A DNA stretch of 64,000 bases, from the NCBI RefSeq assembly GCF_035582795.1, contig NC_134365.1, forward strand, positions 137,233,077-137,297,076, read 5' to 3'. Under the pieces are notes generated by a model. That model saw only the letters and a list, made by a program, of their open reading frames with translations. It was not told where the DNA came from and did not search any database. The DNA is from Mycteria americana (Eukaryota > Chordata > Aves > Ciconiiformes > Ciconiidae). The position numbers were made by a program, and so were the translations under genes. Below, piece by piece: positions 35,572 through 48,700 of the stretch (the stretch's first letter is position 1; each line of letters starts with the position of its first letter).

Positions 35572-36450
35572 CATAGAATCAGAGAGGTTTGGGCTGGAAA
35601 GGACCTTTAAAGGTCACCTAGTCCAACACCACCACCCCCCCCCCCAAATGAGCAGGGACATCTTCAACTAGATCAGGTTGCTCAGAGGCCTCAACCTGAC
35701 CTTGAATGTTTCCAGGGATGGGGCATCTACCACCTCCCTGGGCAACCTGTGCCAGGGTTTCACCACATTCATTGTAAAAAATTGCTTCCTTATATGTAGT
35801 CTAAATCTACCCTCTTTTAGTTTAAAACCATTACCCCTTGTCCTATCACAACAGGCCCTACTAAAAAGTCTGTCCCCATCTTTCTTATAAGCCCCCTTTA
35901 CGTACTGAAAGGCTGCAATAAGGTCTCCCTGGAGCCTTCTCTTCTCCAGGCTGAACAACCCCAACTCTCTCAGCCCATCCTTGTAGGAGAGGTGATCCAG
36001 CCCTTGGATCATTTTTGTGGCCCTGCTCTGGACCTGCTCCAACAGGTCCATGTCTTTCCTGTGCCGAGGGCTCCAGAGCTGGACACAGCACTGCAGGTAA
36101 GGTCTCACCAGAGCAGAGCAGAGGGGCAGAATCACCTCCCTCGACCTGCTGGCCACGCTGCTTTTGATGCAGCCCAGGATACGGTTGGCCTTCTGGGCTG
36201 CAAGCACACGTTGCTGGGTCATGTCCAGTCTTTCATCCACCAGTACCCCCTTCTCTGCAGGGCTGTTCTCAATCCCTTCATCCCCCAGCCTGTACTGATA
36301 CCAGCGGTTGCCCCAACCCATGTGCAGGACCCTGCACTTCGCCTTGTTGAACCTCATGAGATTCACACAGGCCCATTTCTCCAGCTTGTCCAGGTCCCTC
36401 TGGATGATATCCCATCCCTCAGGCCTGTCAACCACATCACTCAGCTGAGT
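35572..36450 (-). mobile_element. CR1 LINE, 5'-truncated, reverse-transcriptase C-terminus and 3' UTR
   Basis: Minus-strand CR1. Its 3' terminus is marked on the + strand by catagaatcagagaggtttg at 35572-35591, the reverse complement of the typical CR1 tail. An open frame (stop at 35668) carries CR1 reverse-transcriptase blocks: [73 protein letters not shown] and [11 protein letters not shown]. The 5' part of the element, including the endonuclease, is missing. A run of 12 C interrupts the short 3' UTR at 35634-35645. The long open frame suggests a fairly young insertion. It is not a host gene. Confidence 0.93.
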
Positions 36451-37174
36451 AGGAACTGTAATTCTTCCAGTGTTACTTTTCACAGGATGACCAATCAAAC
36501 CAGAAAGTTAAAGCAGGGGGGAAATGGAAAAATACAAACCAACCATAAGGAACAAGCCAAATCACCACTCTTCTACTTCATGGGATCCTAAAATTAAATG
36601 ATGGCTACTAGGGAAATTGCCTGGGGCCCAATGTGGACAATATTGCAAACATGTACTGGCTGACCATACAGCTAAAAATAAAAAACCCCCAAGATGTCAG
36701 AGTACACAAGGAATGGGATGAGGAGTAATACAGAAAATGAAACCAGCATGTGTCAGCTGGGTGGTGCGTTCTCTTACGTGCTTGTTGCATGCATCACACC
36801 TCCCTCCCTGAAAATGAACTCTGAAGGTAAATGAGCTTTAAGGAAAGCTGTCACAAATTATTGGGGGCATAGAAAAAACTGCTGTATGACGAGTGAAAAG
36901 TCCGAATTGCTTGCTTGGCTCAGGAAAGTAACAAGTGAGACATGATGAAAAGAAGGCAAAGTCAGGATCTTCTTTTTTCCTGTGTCATACAGAGTTAAGT
37001 TAAATTACAAAGTGGCACATTTAAAGCCAGTAAAAAGATTTTTCCCCCTCACACATCAAGAAATTAATTACCCCACAATACCAATGAAATAGTGAACTAG
37101 GTTAAAAAAGGAACTGGACATTTGTAATGATAAGAATGATAGCCAGTTACAGGTTTGTGCAAATGTACTTTGAA

Positions 37175-37525
37175 AGAGAATTTGGGTGCCCCCCACCAGG
37201 GTCTGAAGGCGAGCCTTGGCTCACCATGATGAAGCAGGTGGTCGGTCTGGGGATCCGATGAACCTGGCACTGCTTACCCTAATGCTGCTCATCTTCTTTA
37301 CACCAGCCAGGACTGGAGGCAGGACACCCAAGCCAGAGGCTACGCTTGCGGTCGTGAGTTAAATCTGCGAGTGACTGTCCGCCGGCATCCAGGCCAAGGG
37401 GATGCAGACCATTCCCTACCGTACCCCTCGGCGCTCAGCCTCCAAAGCTGGGTTGCTCGCCAGCTCCACTGGGAATAACTCAGTGGCCAGGAGCTGATGC
37501 AGATTGCTAGCTTGCTCAGGGCAAA
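37175..37525. other. Unclassified GC-rich block in AT-rich intergenic DNA
   Basis: About 350 bases with markedly higher GC than the surroundings, beginning gggtgccccccaccagggtc and fading out near gcttgctcagggc. I do not recognise it. It could be an old transposed fragment, possibly retroviral, or a short regulatory island. A hydrophobic leader-like stretch can be read near 37258 on the + strand, but it is short and not evidence of a gene. Confidence 0.35.
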
Positions 37526-40495
37526 CATTTTTAGGGGTCCTTCTGTTTATAGGCATTCAGGTTTCAACATGTGCTCAGACACATCAGTTGACTAGTATAT
37601 CCGTAGCCAGAGAGACCTGAAGTGTGTCTGATACACCAGCTCCTCCACCTGGAAGATCCTATGCACTGGTATTTTTGCCTGCTTAGGCAATGGTTTCAGC
37701 TTTTTCATTCACATGCCCACTAATTCTTTGACACCACATCCCACAGAGAGAGATTGTTGTTTCCACATCCACACTAAATGTCTGCAGAGGCTCCTCTCCA
37801 CCCCAGTAATGCTCTTACAGCAGCACTTTTCATCCACCCAACACATGATGGGCTTGAAAGTCTTGTTACACATGATACAGGATGCAAGGTGGTGATGATA
37901 CAGCAAAAGCAAAACTGTTTGATGTTTAAATTGCAGGCATCAAAGCCACGAAACAGCCCATGGCCGGCATTAACACATACCTGAAATAATTGGGACAAGA
38001 AGCTGGGTGTAATCAATCTATTCACTGGCCATTATGTGACTGTGAGGTAAATTCAGCTCATTTCTCCTCGGGAAGGATAGGAAATGCAGAGAAACAGTAG
38101 CTTTATCTGGCTCTGAAACCTTCACATTTGAGTATGGAAACCATAGCTAAGAGAACAAATAAATCAAAGCAACTGCAGAATTAAGGTTTTGTGCATGCAT
38201 ATAATTAAAAAAAACCCACACTAAACATGGGTTTCCTTAAAGCGTCATATATCAAAGCAGGCATCAAATCTTTATTCTCCTAATTTTATATATAACCCTT
38301 AACTCACCACGTTTTTCTTCTGTCTTTCCCTACTTTGTCAGGACCACTTACACTGAGAAAAAGTAAACTTTCTGCCCATGTAATTTTGGATTAAGCGTAC
38401 CTCCCAAGTGTATCTGGAGAGGTTTGTCGTAGCTTCATGAATCCCTGAATTAGCAAAGGAAAATGTTCCCAATCTGTGCCATAACGAAAACCAGGCTTTT
38501 ACGAAATGAAGCAAGTGATTCATTCTTCAAGATAATTTCTGTAGACGGCTGTCTCATTAAAAATGATAGAGTGACAAACTAATGATAATTATTTTGGTTG
38601 CTCCTCCTCTCGCAATGGTATCTTGTTAAAAGTAACAGCTGAAAAGGAAAAGTACATTGTGATTATTTAGACACACTAATAGATGTGGTTTTGCATTTAT
38701 ATATATGCATGGTCTTCATATGTATATATATAGAAAGAGCGCCAATACTGGGCTATACTGAGAAGAAAAATAAAGCCATGCACATCATCTGATGTTTTGT
38801 AGGAGTTGTTATTTTCTGAAATAATTAACTCCAATATAATACAAAGAAAATATAGCAATAAATTAATTCACTGTTACTCGCCATTTCATTTAAAAAATTG
38901 GAACACTGACCTAAAAAAAAACCCCTAATGTTTAAAACAAAGGAAAAAAAACATTGAAAATGAGTAGTTCGGGACAAAAATCTAGTATGGATAACATCAT
39001 TTAAGGCTAGGCTACTATGCAGTTGTTGTTATAGAGATATTGGTCAGCACTTACTGCGACGTACAGTATCAGGCCATACAATACATCTTTCTTTTAAATT
39101 TCTGCTGAATTGAAACCCAGACCATTATCAGTGTGGTTCTTGACACTGTAATTGTACAACTAGACACTAGATACAGTGCACAGACTGAGGGCCCGATGTG
39201 TCTGCTGTTGCTTGGCAGTGCACTGGTAAGTAACCAGACACACTTCGTTCCCTTTTATGTAACAGCTATTTGCAAAGTAAAAGTCAATAATATGTGAGTG
39301 GCCAAGAGTTCAAGGATGCATGTCACAGTCAGGTGATATGCTCCTGTACATAGTGTTATTCTTTTAATGCATGAGGTTAAAATTGACATCCTGTGCTTCA
39401 GTACTACATACCTAACCCCACCAAACAAACATCAACATAACCAAACAGCACAGAGGAAAAAAATTCTTTTATGACCCAACAGAAGTGACAAACTAAAGAA
39501 AGTCAAAGTTTACTGAAAAAAAATCAGGAAATTGAAAACTTTGGTTAACTTTGTTTAGAGAACAGCTGTAAATGATTGAATAAAAATGTAGGGGAACATT
39601 TTACTGCACTTTTTTCATTCCAGGATTTTACAATCTTTCCTCTTCCTCCTCCTCCAAACAAATTACTGAATCAAAAAATTCCACACACATATTAACTAAT
39701 AGCAACTGGACTAGTAATCTAATAGTGGAAGAGGATGTTTCGGTGTACAGAATAACTGGAGATGTTGGTATCTCAGAAGAAAGCTGTATCACTGTTCTAA
39801 GCCAACCTAAATGATTCCTGGGCAATCTTTTCCCTGTTTCTCAAAGGTTAATTCCAAAATCTGCAAGTTTAACTTCTTCTAAGAAAACTTGTTAACAATC
39901 TTTTTGTTTACTTGTTTGCTTTTCCCTCGATGTTTTAAACAACCACATTTTCTGTTACATTGTCTCCACTGGTTGCTATTATTTAGATCCATTCTTGGTT
40001 TCTTTTGGTTTTGTCCTTGATTTTGTACTGTTGTTGTTTTGCTGGATTTTAGCATCGGCACCATCCCAGTGCTTGGAATGATGTTGTTAAGAAAATGCCA
40101 GCATACTTGCTTATGAAGTATATTATTAAGACACATTTGGGCTGCAAAGGCCTACAAAATTCACTGTGAACATGAAGAGGTCTACCTGTGTTCATCTCGT
40201 GTGACAAGTGGAACGTGGACACCTTCCCTCTTACCATGCACAATAAAAACTGCTAGACACTTGTAGCACTAACCTACATGAAAGGCATGGGCCAGTCCTG
40301 AAAACTGCAGGATTACACAAAACTTACTTCAGCTTTCCAGGTTAAAACTAGATATGCAGGTTTGAAAATAATAATATTATACTTTAAATAATAATAATAA
40401 ATAATAAGAAGAGACTTTAAATATCAGAGCTCAAGTCAGATTAAGCCTTGCCACATTTTTGCCTTTTTAAATGCAAATTTAAATAGTGGTTTTTT

Positions 40496-40497
<2 letters not shown>

Positions 40498-40529
<32 letters not shown>
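40498..40529. repeat. Poly(T) run of 32 bases
   Basis: An uninterrupted T run, equivalent to poly(A) on the minus strand, preceded by an AAT/AATA simple repeat at about 40383-40404. No processed gene copy was recognised next to it. Confidence 0.8.
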
Positions 40530-40532
<3 letters not shown>

Positions 40533-41599
40533 CATACTTGCTTTTCATGAGACTTGGAAAACGAAGGTTTTATATTGCAGAGCCATCTTTTATGAAAGAT
40601 GGAGTTTAATATCTATAACCATTATATAGGCTATGCTTACATGAAGAGAAAGATGAGGCTTGATGTACAAACCCCATACAAATAAGCCCATCATATATCT
40701 GAAAACACTAGGAATGATCAGGCTGGTTTTTAAGAAAGCGGACATTTGGAGCAGTGATTTTGAGCTCTGAGTCATCTGGTGAAGATTTGCCACTATCAGA
40801 ATAGAACTACCCGTCTTTTTAGAAGGTGTCATGTCAAACTGTACAGTAGACAGATCCTAATGTCTCCAGCTTAAATCTGTGAGCAGTTGTATTTGTCAAG
40901 AGTAAACATTAAGCTTTGAATAGTCTGATTTTTATGAGCATAACAGATTTAACTTTTGTGGCCTTTAATTAATCCCAGATACAAAAAGCTCCTAAAGTAC
41001 CTCTTATTCACCACGACTTATTGTGCATCTGCTAACTAGAAGTGAAAAACACTATAAAAATACAAACTCTGCTTAAGATGATTTGTAGTTGAGAAAGTGT
41101 AAGGTAATAAAGAAACTACTTTGAGAAGTCAAATGTATGCAGGTTAAAAACAATTAATTTTCCATGATGAGAAATACAGGAGGGCTTTCTGTCTAAGTTG
41201 CTAATAGAGACAATTTTAAATAGTCCTTTCTTACAGTCAACAGCAGTTAAAACTACTTAGCTCTCTTCAATTCCCATGGGATGAATATTGACTGAATAAT
41301 TACAGCTATAATCTTTTCAGTCTCTTTACAAAAGTTTTCTGCAGAATTATGTCATTAAGACAGAGCTTACTGTATGTAACATGCCTATAATTCAATTGTG
41401 CTTAATGGCTCCTACCTACTTCATCTTACCGTTTTTCCTTCATATTTGGAATTTCATGAATGTTTTGTCACAGTTTATGAAATAGATGACAAATAGAACA
41501 TCAAATTTTCATTCATATACATAAGGATACTGACTTAATGGTAAAACTACAGGAAACATCCAGATGCCCAACAAGAATCAAAAAATCTTTTAAAGAAAA

Positions 41600-42620
41600 C
41601 TTTTTAATTTAAATTCCATGTCTTAAGCACTGTGACAAAGTATATTTTTGAAATCTGTGTAAGTCTGAAATATGTTTGCCCCTCACTCTTCCCTCCCTCC
41701 AAATAAATGAGCCAATTTTATACATATCTACAGTATTTAATAAAGATGTCCAAACCAGCCGAAGTTTTTACATAAATGTTTCAGCACTTAAAGAGAAACA
41801 TTTAATTTGCTCTCACTCAGCAAAATTAAATGGAAACCTAACAGTCTTCTGAAGCAAGAATGCTTTAAACCATTTCTCTCTGTGGGGAAAGGCAGTATCT
41901 TAGTATGATGATTTAACAAAAACAACAGTTTAATTCAAGCAGTTAATAACTGTTCTTATTTAAATGCTTAAATGTTTGCCAGTTAATCATATCTGATCAA
42001 TAATTACTCAGTACTTCTTTTGGAGTCTGAATTAGTATTTTTTTTAACAAATTATTGGAAGTTACTCGATAGGGTTTTCTATAAATTCTTTGGCTACATA
42101 CATTAAAGAAGTTAAATACACGTGAAAGCTACTAGCTACAAGTACCTTAAAAATAGTACACATTTACAGATTATACAGGGATCAGAGTGCAAATGTGATG
42201 AGAGTTATTTTCAAGGACTAAGTTACTTACAACATCCATTTTTATATCCCAAAGAGAAGGCTGTAGACAAACAAATTGAGATTCTTAGATTTAGAAATCT
42301 CTTCACAGAGCTTCTTGACCACCTGAAAATGCCTCAAACTAAACTGCTGCTTCATGTAATAATGTTATCGCTTTTAATTATGACATATAACCTGCAGTGT
42401 CTGTCTCCTCTTTTTTTTTTTCTTTTTCTTTTGAAGAATGTAGAAGTTCAGAAACTGCTCATATAAAGAACAGAAATAATGGTTGTATCCCCATATGGAA
42501 TTATAACGATTTTAGATTCTTTTATGTCTTTTGAAGATCTTTCGTAAGCAAAATATGAAAGCAGAAATCCATGTCAGTCCTCAGAAAAAGCTTAGGGTTA
42601 TAGTGATTTTGTGAAAATGC
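41600..42620 (-). other. SYAP1: Probable SYAP1 3' UTR and downstream
   Basis: Non-coding AT-rich sequence directly after the SYAP1 stop codon. The canonical AATAAA on the minus strand is not seen close by; the variant ATTAAA occurs at 41603-41608. The true 3' end could lie further on. An open frame at 42122-42466 on the + strand has no recognisable content. Confidence 0.35.
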
Positions 42621-42748
42621 TTAATTTTCTTCTTGCAGCATCTCTTCTATTTCTTTATCCCAGTTTTCATCACGCTTTTCTGATTCCGTCACCACCTCAT
42701 ACTCTTGAAGCTCTTGTTGTAGTTCCTTTTCCCAATCAGCAGTTTCTT
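42621..42748 (-). CDS. SYAP1: SYAP1 exon 9 (last coding exon)
   Basis: 128 nt: completes Glu329, then [41 protein letters not shown] and TAA at 42623-42621 (330-370). Acceptor cttgtag. The C-terminus is nearly identical to the mammalian protein. Confidence 0.97.
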
Positions 42749-45700
42749 CTACAAGAGATAAGTGATGTGTAAGAATTAAATTGATAATATATAACGTTGC
42801 TTATTTAAATAAAACTAGATGAATTTGCACTGAATCTCTCTTATAGCCCCTGAACTTTACGGACAGTTCTTAAAAACTTAAGAAACTTCAAGATCAGAAA
42901 TTTCATCTTCTTATTGATCACAGATAGGAATTAATTAATATACAAGTCTATATTCCTATGTGCATACTATAAAAAAAGATACAAAAAGCAAATATGCATC
43001 TTAGTCGTAACAAGCATCCATTTGCAAGCTCATTTCCTACTCTTTCAGTCTACTATCAACTGAATCTCCCTTTGTACTTTTAAATCTCTGGAAAAAAAAA
43101 TGAATGAAGTTTGTAAGTTTGTTAAATATACTGTTATGAAAAAAACCCCAACCCCCCAAAATATTAAGATCAAATACTGTGGATAATTTAAAAAAAGAAG
43201 CAGGTATTCTCCTCACTCACATTTGTAGCTAGGCAAGCTCATTTAATCAGGGTTAAAGGTAATCATATTTCATAATTCAGGGCAAAAAATGAGTCAGAAA
43301 GCATTCCTGTGTTGTTAATCTCTGGTTTAATTAGCTCTACCTATCATATGCAAGAGTATGGGGGAGGAGGTGTTTGATGTGTTACATGTTGGTTAGTACT
43401 TCAGCCTCGACATGAAGGTACGTAATTCCATAGTCCAAGTCAGTAAGGCCAGCTGAGATTTCTCTGAACAAATTACACATTAATGACTTATTGAAACACT
43501 TCCATCAAAAAGCTAGATGCAAGGAACCGATATTACTTTTAAGAATTCCTGAAGCTTGGCTATGTATAGGGAAAAAAAAACCCCAACAATTTCAGAAAAC
43601 AAGGATTCAGCAACATCAAAACACACTGTAAGATGAATTCTGAAAATTGTATTATGATAAGCATCTACATATAGAAGTGTCTTCATAGTATATAGTTAAT
43701 TGTGTCTGGCCAGAGTCACATCATCACAGATTGTTTTTATGCTTTTTACACTGGTATTAGTTCTTCTGAATTAAGTATAAGCCCCACTTTATTTCTTCTC
43801 ATCATTCCCAAAGCTATTTGTTAAATTTTAACTGTTCCAAATGCATGTAAACCTTTTACAGCAGAGGCATCTGCAAGCTCACAGTCTGGTGCAAATACTG
43901 CCTTTTTAGCTGGTGTCACAAGAAGAAAACATAGCTTGACCTCCAAATAGTGTACTTTACCTACAAGGATGTCAATCAAAGAAAGAAAAATTCATACACA
44001 TAAGGACCTATGAAAGAGAAGGAAGGGAAGGAGGAGGTAGACAGAAAAAAATACTCCACTGTCGCTTTCATAAGAGCCGCCTAAAAATTGTTAGGTTCTT
44101 TGGAGTTAAACTCCTCACAGCTAACATTCTGTATAAGATGTAGTTTGACTGTGGTAAGAATTATCATTAATTTCTGCAGTATTTCATTGCAGGTTGTTTC
44201 ACACACTTTGAAAAACGGTCATGAATCTACTTTCCTAAATTGAATTACAATTTTTTTTTTTAAATCAACCTATCTTAGAATTACTGTATTTAAGACACAG
44301 AAGGCAGTAGTAGCTTTACCTTCTACTACTGAAGTCTCTTCTCTCTTTTTGTCTAGCACCAGTTGTTCCATTTCTTTTCTTAGGTCTTCCTGGTTTAGAT
44401 TACAGGCATCAAAAGCATCACTCACAAATTCTGATACACCTGGACTTGTGGAAATCTCTTCCTCGTCCTGCAGTAAGATAGTTTTGTATAAGCTTATCCA
44501 AAAATGGGGAAAAAATCTCACCAATACATACTTCCACTCATGTGACTGACTGCCTTTTAGATATAGTCAGCAAAAAACCAAACCAAATTAATTACTCTGA
44601 CAACTAATTTTCTTTATGGGCTATTTTTCTTTAAGAGTATTTTTGTACAGACAAAAACGTTAGATAGTTATACTGGAAATGATCTGCTTTTCATCCTAGG
44701 CTCCTTTTTGTGTTCTCTTAACAACTTTAATTCTGTTTTTGTCATCTTCAGAAACAATAATAAACTGATAAGTAGTTTAGAACAGTACCTAAGACTAATA
44801 TGAAATTTTGACCACAATTCAGTAATGGTTTTCTACACACAAATAAGATTAAGAGAGGCCTGTTCTTTGGAAATCTTTCTATCTTAATTTAGTCCACTGC
44901 ATATTATTGGCAAGTGAATGCACAGCTCTGCTTCTGCCAAGAGTGTTCTCTGGCACTGATTTTACAATCCAGAAATGAACAAGGGTCATTAGGTGTCTAA
45001 GTAAGAGGTTTTTGCAGTATCAAGCAAAACTCTTCTTGTGGTTGCAACAAAGTAATGTTGCAATGCATCATTTAGATTTCTGATACTTAAGCCTGACAAC
45101 TGCTGAAGAGTTGGACAGAACATGATACATGAATATATTTTTATGACGGTATCCCTTATGTCTAAATACAATGCAAACCTTCTACTCCAAACATTTCGGA
45201 AATGTCACTCTTCAGAGTAAAACCATGTTTTGTTATAATGTGCAGTATACTAATGAAAGTATTCTTCAGATAAACTACCGTTTTTTCTACTGAAAATGAT
45301 TTTAAAGTATATGCACTAAAAATTAATATCACAGCAGAACAGCAGCAGGTTAGGACTATCAGATATATTATTGTGGTTTCATAGCACAACTTCCTCAAAA
45401 GGATGCATAATTACCTATTAAGTAAGTTTCACATACTAAATACCAGATAAAATATAACAGCATTTTTACCTCCTGAGATTTTATTTGAGGCTTTATTGTA
45501 ACAGGCGGTGTTTTTGGCCGTACTGTTTCTATCAAGAGGGGAAAAAACAAAAGGTAGATTACATTTAAATATATAAAGATCTCATTTAATCTGCATAGCT
45601 ATTAAATGCACAAGGAAATACTGTATTTTAAGTTTTAAGGAATCCTGGTGGTTAAAGGCTGAATTCAGCCATAGATGAAACATTTGCAACAACAAAACAG

Positions 45701-48700
45701 AAGAGAAGCAATTTTCAATTCTTAATTAAGGCAAATTTAGCAAACCATTTCCTCATTATGACTCCAAAGTTAAATCACAGGAACCCCTCTGCCCCTCCAA
45801 ATGATCCAAAGAACTACGTAAATAGGAACAGTTGGGCATCTGAAAGAATGTCCTCTAAAAAACACTTGCAGATTGCACCATGTCACAAGATCTGTAAAGT
45901 TACAGAAGTGTAGACTTGGTCATGAAATCCAGTTACTGCCTATCATAGAAGTTCCCAAACTCCCCTGGCTGGATACTACTACTGACACGGGCACTAGTTA
46001 GTTAGCTCTTAACTAACTATACCTAGTTAGCTCTTAGGTATACCGGACTACATCTGTATGCACACCCCTAAATGCACATGAGAAGAGTGGTCTGCAGCCT
46101 TACCTTCTTTCACACAGGCAAAGGAAGTCACTGAAAAACATAAACCCTAGAAGCTGTTCCCAATTTCCTAAGAAAACTCACTGTGCATTCTGTATTTAGT
46201 AGCATGGTGCTACAAAGACAATGACTGTTTAGAAGCAAGGACAGATCTTTTTTCTTGGCACATAAAGGAACACCCCAGCTTTCCTCCTCGTGCAACTAGC
46301 AGGGTAGAGGAGTTACAATAAAGAGTCAGGTGGCTGCAAGAACAATTAACATACTGGGCAGGTTGTGGTAGCGATGGAGTGCTTGCTTAGCAGATCTGTT
46401 TGTTTAAACATGCAAAGCAGCTCTGAGCTTGCAGCTCTGCTTACTGCAGTGTGCCCACAAGGACCCTTCCTGCTTACTCAGCAATTTCTGAAGAAGGAAT
46501 TTTTTTCAGGTTTCATTTTTAAAATTAAGATCAGCTCTAATTAAAATAATTCCCTAATTGGTATCTGTCACTGCTTATAGAGCTCATCTACTTAATGCCC
46601 ACTGCTCTGTCCCATCCTCTCTCTTCCTTCCCCTTCCCAGTCTTCAGAGGATCTGTTATTGCACCTAACACCACAGCCAAAGAGGCTCCAGCACTCCCTG
46701 CTCGGGGAGGCTGTAGAACATGGCACTAACTCTTTGCTGTTCAGCACCGAGTGTCCAAAGCACCGCACAAAAGAAGTGCCTCAAGCTCCATCTGCTGCTC
46801 TCATGCAGAAGCGACAGCAGCTCTGCACTGGGCTGGGCATCAGTGTGCTGTGACTAACATACCATTAGCACTGTTCTGGATCTACTGGCCTGGCATCATC
46901 TCTCTCACTACTGATGTACTCTCTGCCCCTGAGGTAACTTCATTCCCAAGTAAATAGTTACTAATACCTGGAGAAGGACTAGAACTTGGCATTTTGTTAT
47001 AGATCTTATATAGTCTCTACGGTAGAACGTGGAATGTCTTCCATTTGTCCCTTCTTTTTTCCTTTCACATCAACCATGCTAATTTAACTTTGTGAAAACA
47101 GCAGGTAAGGAGGAGACAGACAGAGATTAAAATGGAACGCAATTAGTTCTATTTTATAGACATCAGTCAGCTTTACGAAGAAACTCTGAACATTATGAAG
47201 AGTTACCAACAGGCAATTACTTCCAGTTTTAGCCTCCAGTTAGGGAATCCAACCTTCAAAAAGGTTATTTAAATCAAGAATAACACAGATGATTCAGAGC
47301 TTCCCAAATCCATGCAATTTTCAAATCAAACAAAACATGTATTTACTACAGTCTGGTAAATGTATCTTTGCCATTACAGAATATACAGTCATTAGGACAG
47401 TAAGTTTATCTGCATATCCTATATTGGTCTTCTGAATTGTATGAGATCCACAATAGGCCAAAAGACAGTGGTGGGATTTTTTTGGGTTTTTTTTTGTTTG
47501 TTTTTTGTTTGTTTGTTTGTTTTCCCCTTTGGTTTTTGTTTTGTTTTGTTTTGTTTTTTTTTAAATGAAGATATGTTTTGTTTTCAGTCACAATGGTAGT
47601 TTTACTAGAATAACTCTTTGGGTATTATCCAGCAACTTTCTCTCTGACTGGCAATTTCCAATGGTTTGGATGACTCAAAGATAACAGTTTTGTTGCTCAG
47701 TACGGTGAGTTGCCATCTCTCCTGTAGAGCTGAGACACTTCAATTGAAACAGCCATAGTCTGGCAAATGAGAGTACTGTACTGTTAAAAAAAAAAAGGTT
47801 ATGCTGCCGTAGAAACTTACAGTTTAAGACTGCCCGTTTAACTACATATTTAGCTTGCATAAAGGAAACCTTCAGCATTGTAATTAACGATAGAGAACTT
47901 CTATTTGACTAGCCAATCAGCCACAATAGTGTCAGCTTTCTTTTTTTCTGAAACTGGTTTACTGAAACAATGATATGCAGAAACAGAAATCAAAAAGCTC
48001 AGTGGAAAGGGGAAGCATACTGATAGTAAACAGACTTCACAGAGAATATGCTTATAAACAACAGTGAAGAAAGTATCTTTTGGCAGAATTTATGTTTCTA
48101 ATCTTTCCAAACACAACCTTTTCCTCTATACAAAGGACTAAATGCAGTAGCAAATGAAAGGATCCAAAACTCAAAGATCTATTGTAAGGCACTACAGAAA
48201 CCAGAGGAGATGACAGTCACTACTTTAAATGGTCTATAATATAATCCATCAGTCGGTGTAATAAAAACGCAGAGAAACAGAAACCCAAAAAACGTAGAAA
48301 TCACAACAATAAAGAAAACCAAGAAAGAAAATAAGATAAATGCATTTAGATGCCAGTTAGGTGCAAAGGTTTACAAAATCATGACAATCCCAGTGATTTC
48401 CTGAGTTGATGGCACCTGCACAGGGTAACAGTAAACCCAATTTGCTCATAGAAAATGACAAAAATGGGAGCTGAATATGGTGGGAGTGCAGAAGTGATAT
48501 GACATGAACAGGTAAGTAGGAAACAAGCCTAAATACAGTCTGCACTGAAAGGTAAAGACAAAAACTTTCTGTTATGATGAAAGAGTTAGTTTAGGACATT
48601 TAAAAGTAGTTCTTTTACACAAGGAAAAAAAATTAAGTCTCAGCTTCCACAAAACTGATCAGTTTTTTCTCCATATAATCACATTTCCTCTATTGCTCTT

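Larger units (their letters stand above)
33441..41599. other. Intergenic region between TXLNG promoter and SYAP1 3' end
   Basis: No host coding exon was recognised. Contents: a truncated CR1 at 35572-36450, an unclassified GC-rich block at 37175-37525, an AAT repeat at about 40383-40404 and a 32-base T run at 40498-40529. The rest is AT-rich sequence in which I see nothing. Confidence 0.65.

Noticed and set aside
35668-36498. 276-codon frame as a host gene
   Set aside because: Its sequence is CR1 reverse transcriptase and it ends next to a CR1 3' tail.
37258-37360. Short frame with a hydrophobic leader-like start
   Set aside because: Only about 34 codons, with no conserved body following; kept only as part of an unclassified GC-rich block.
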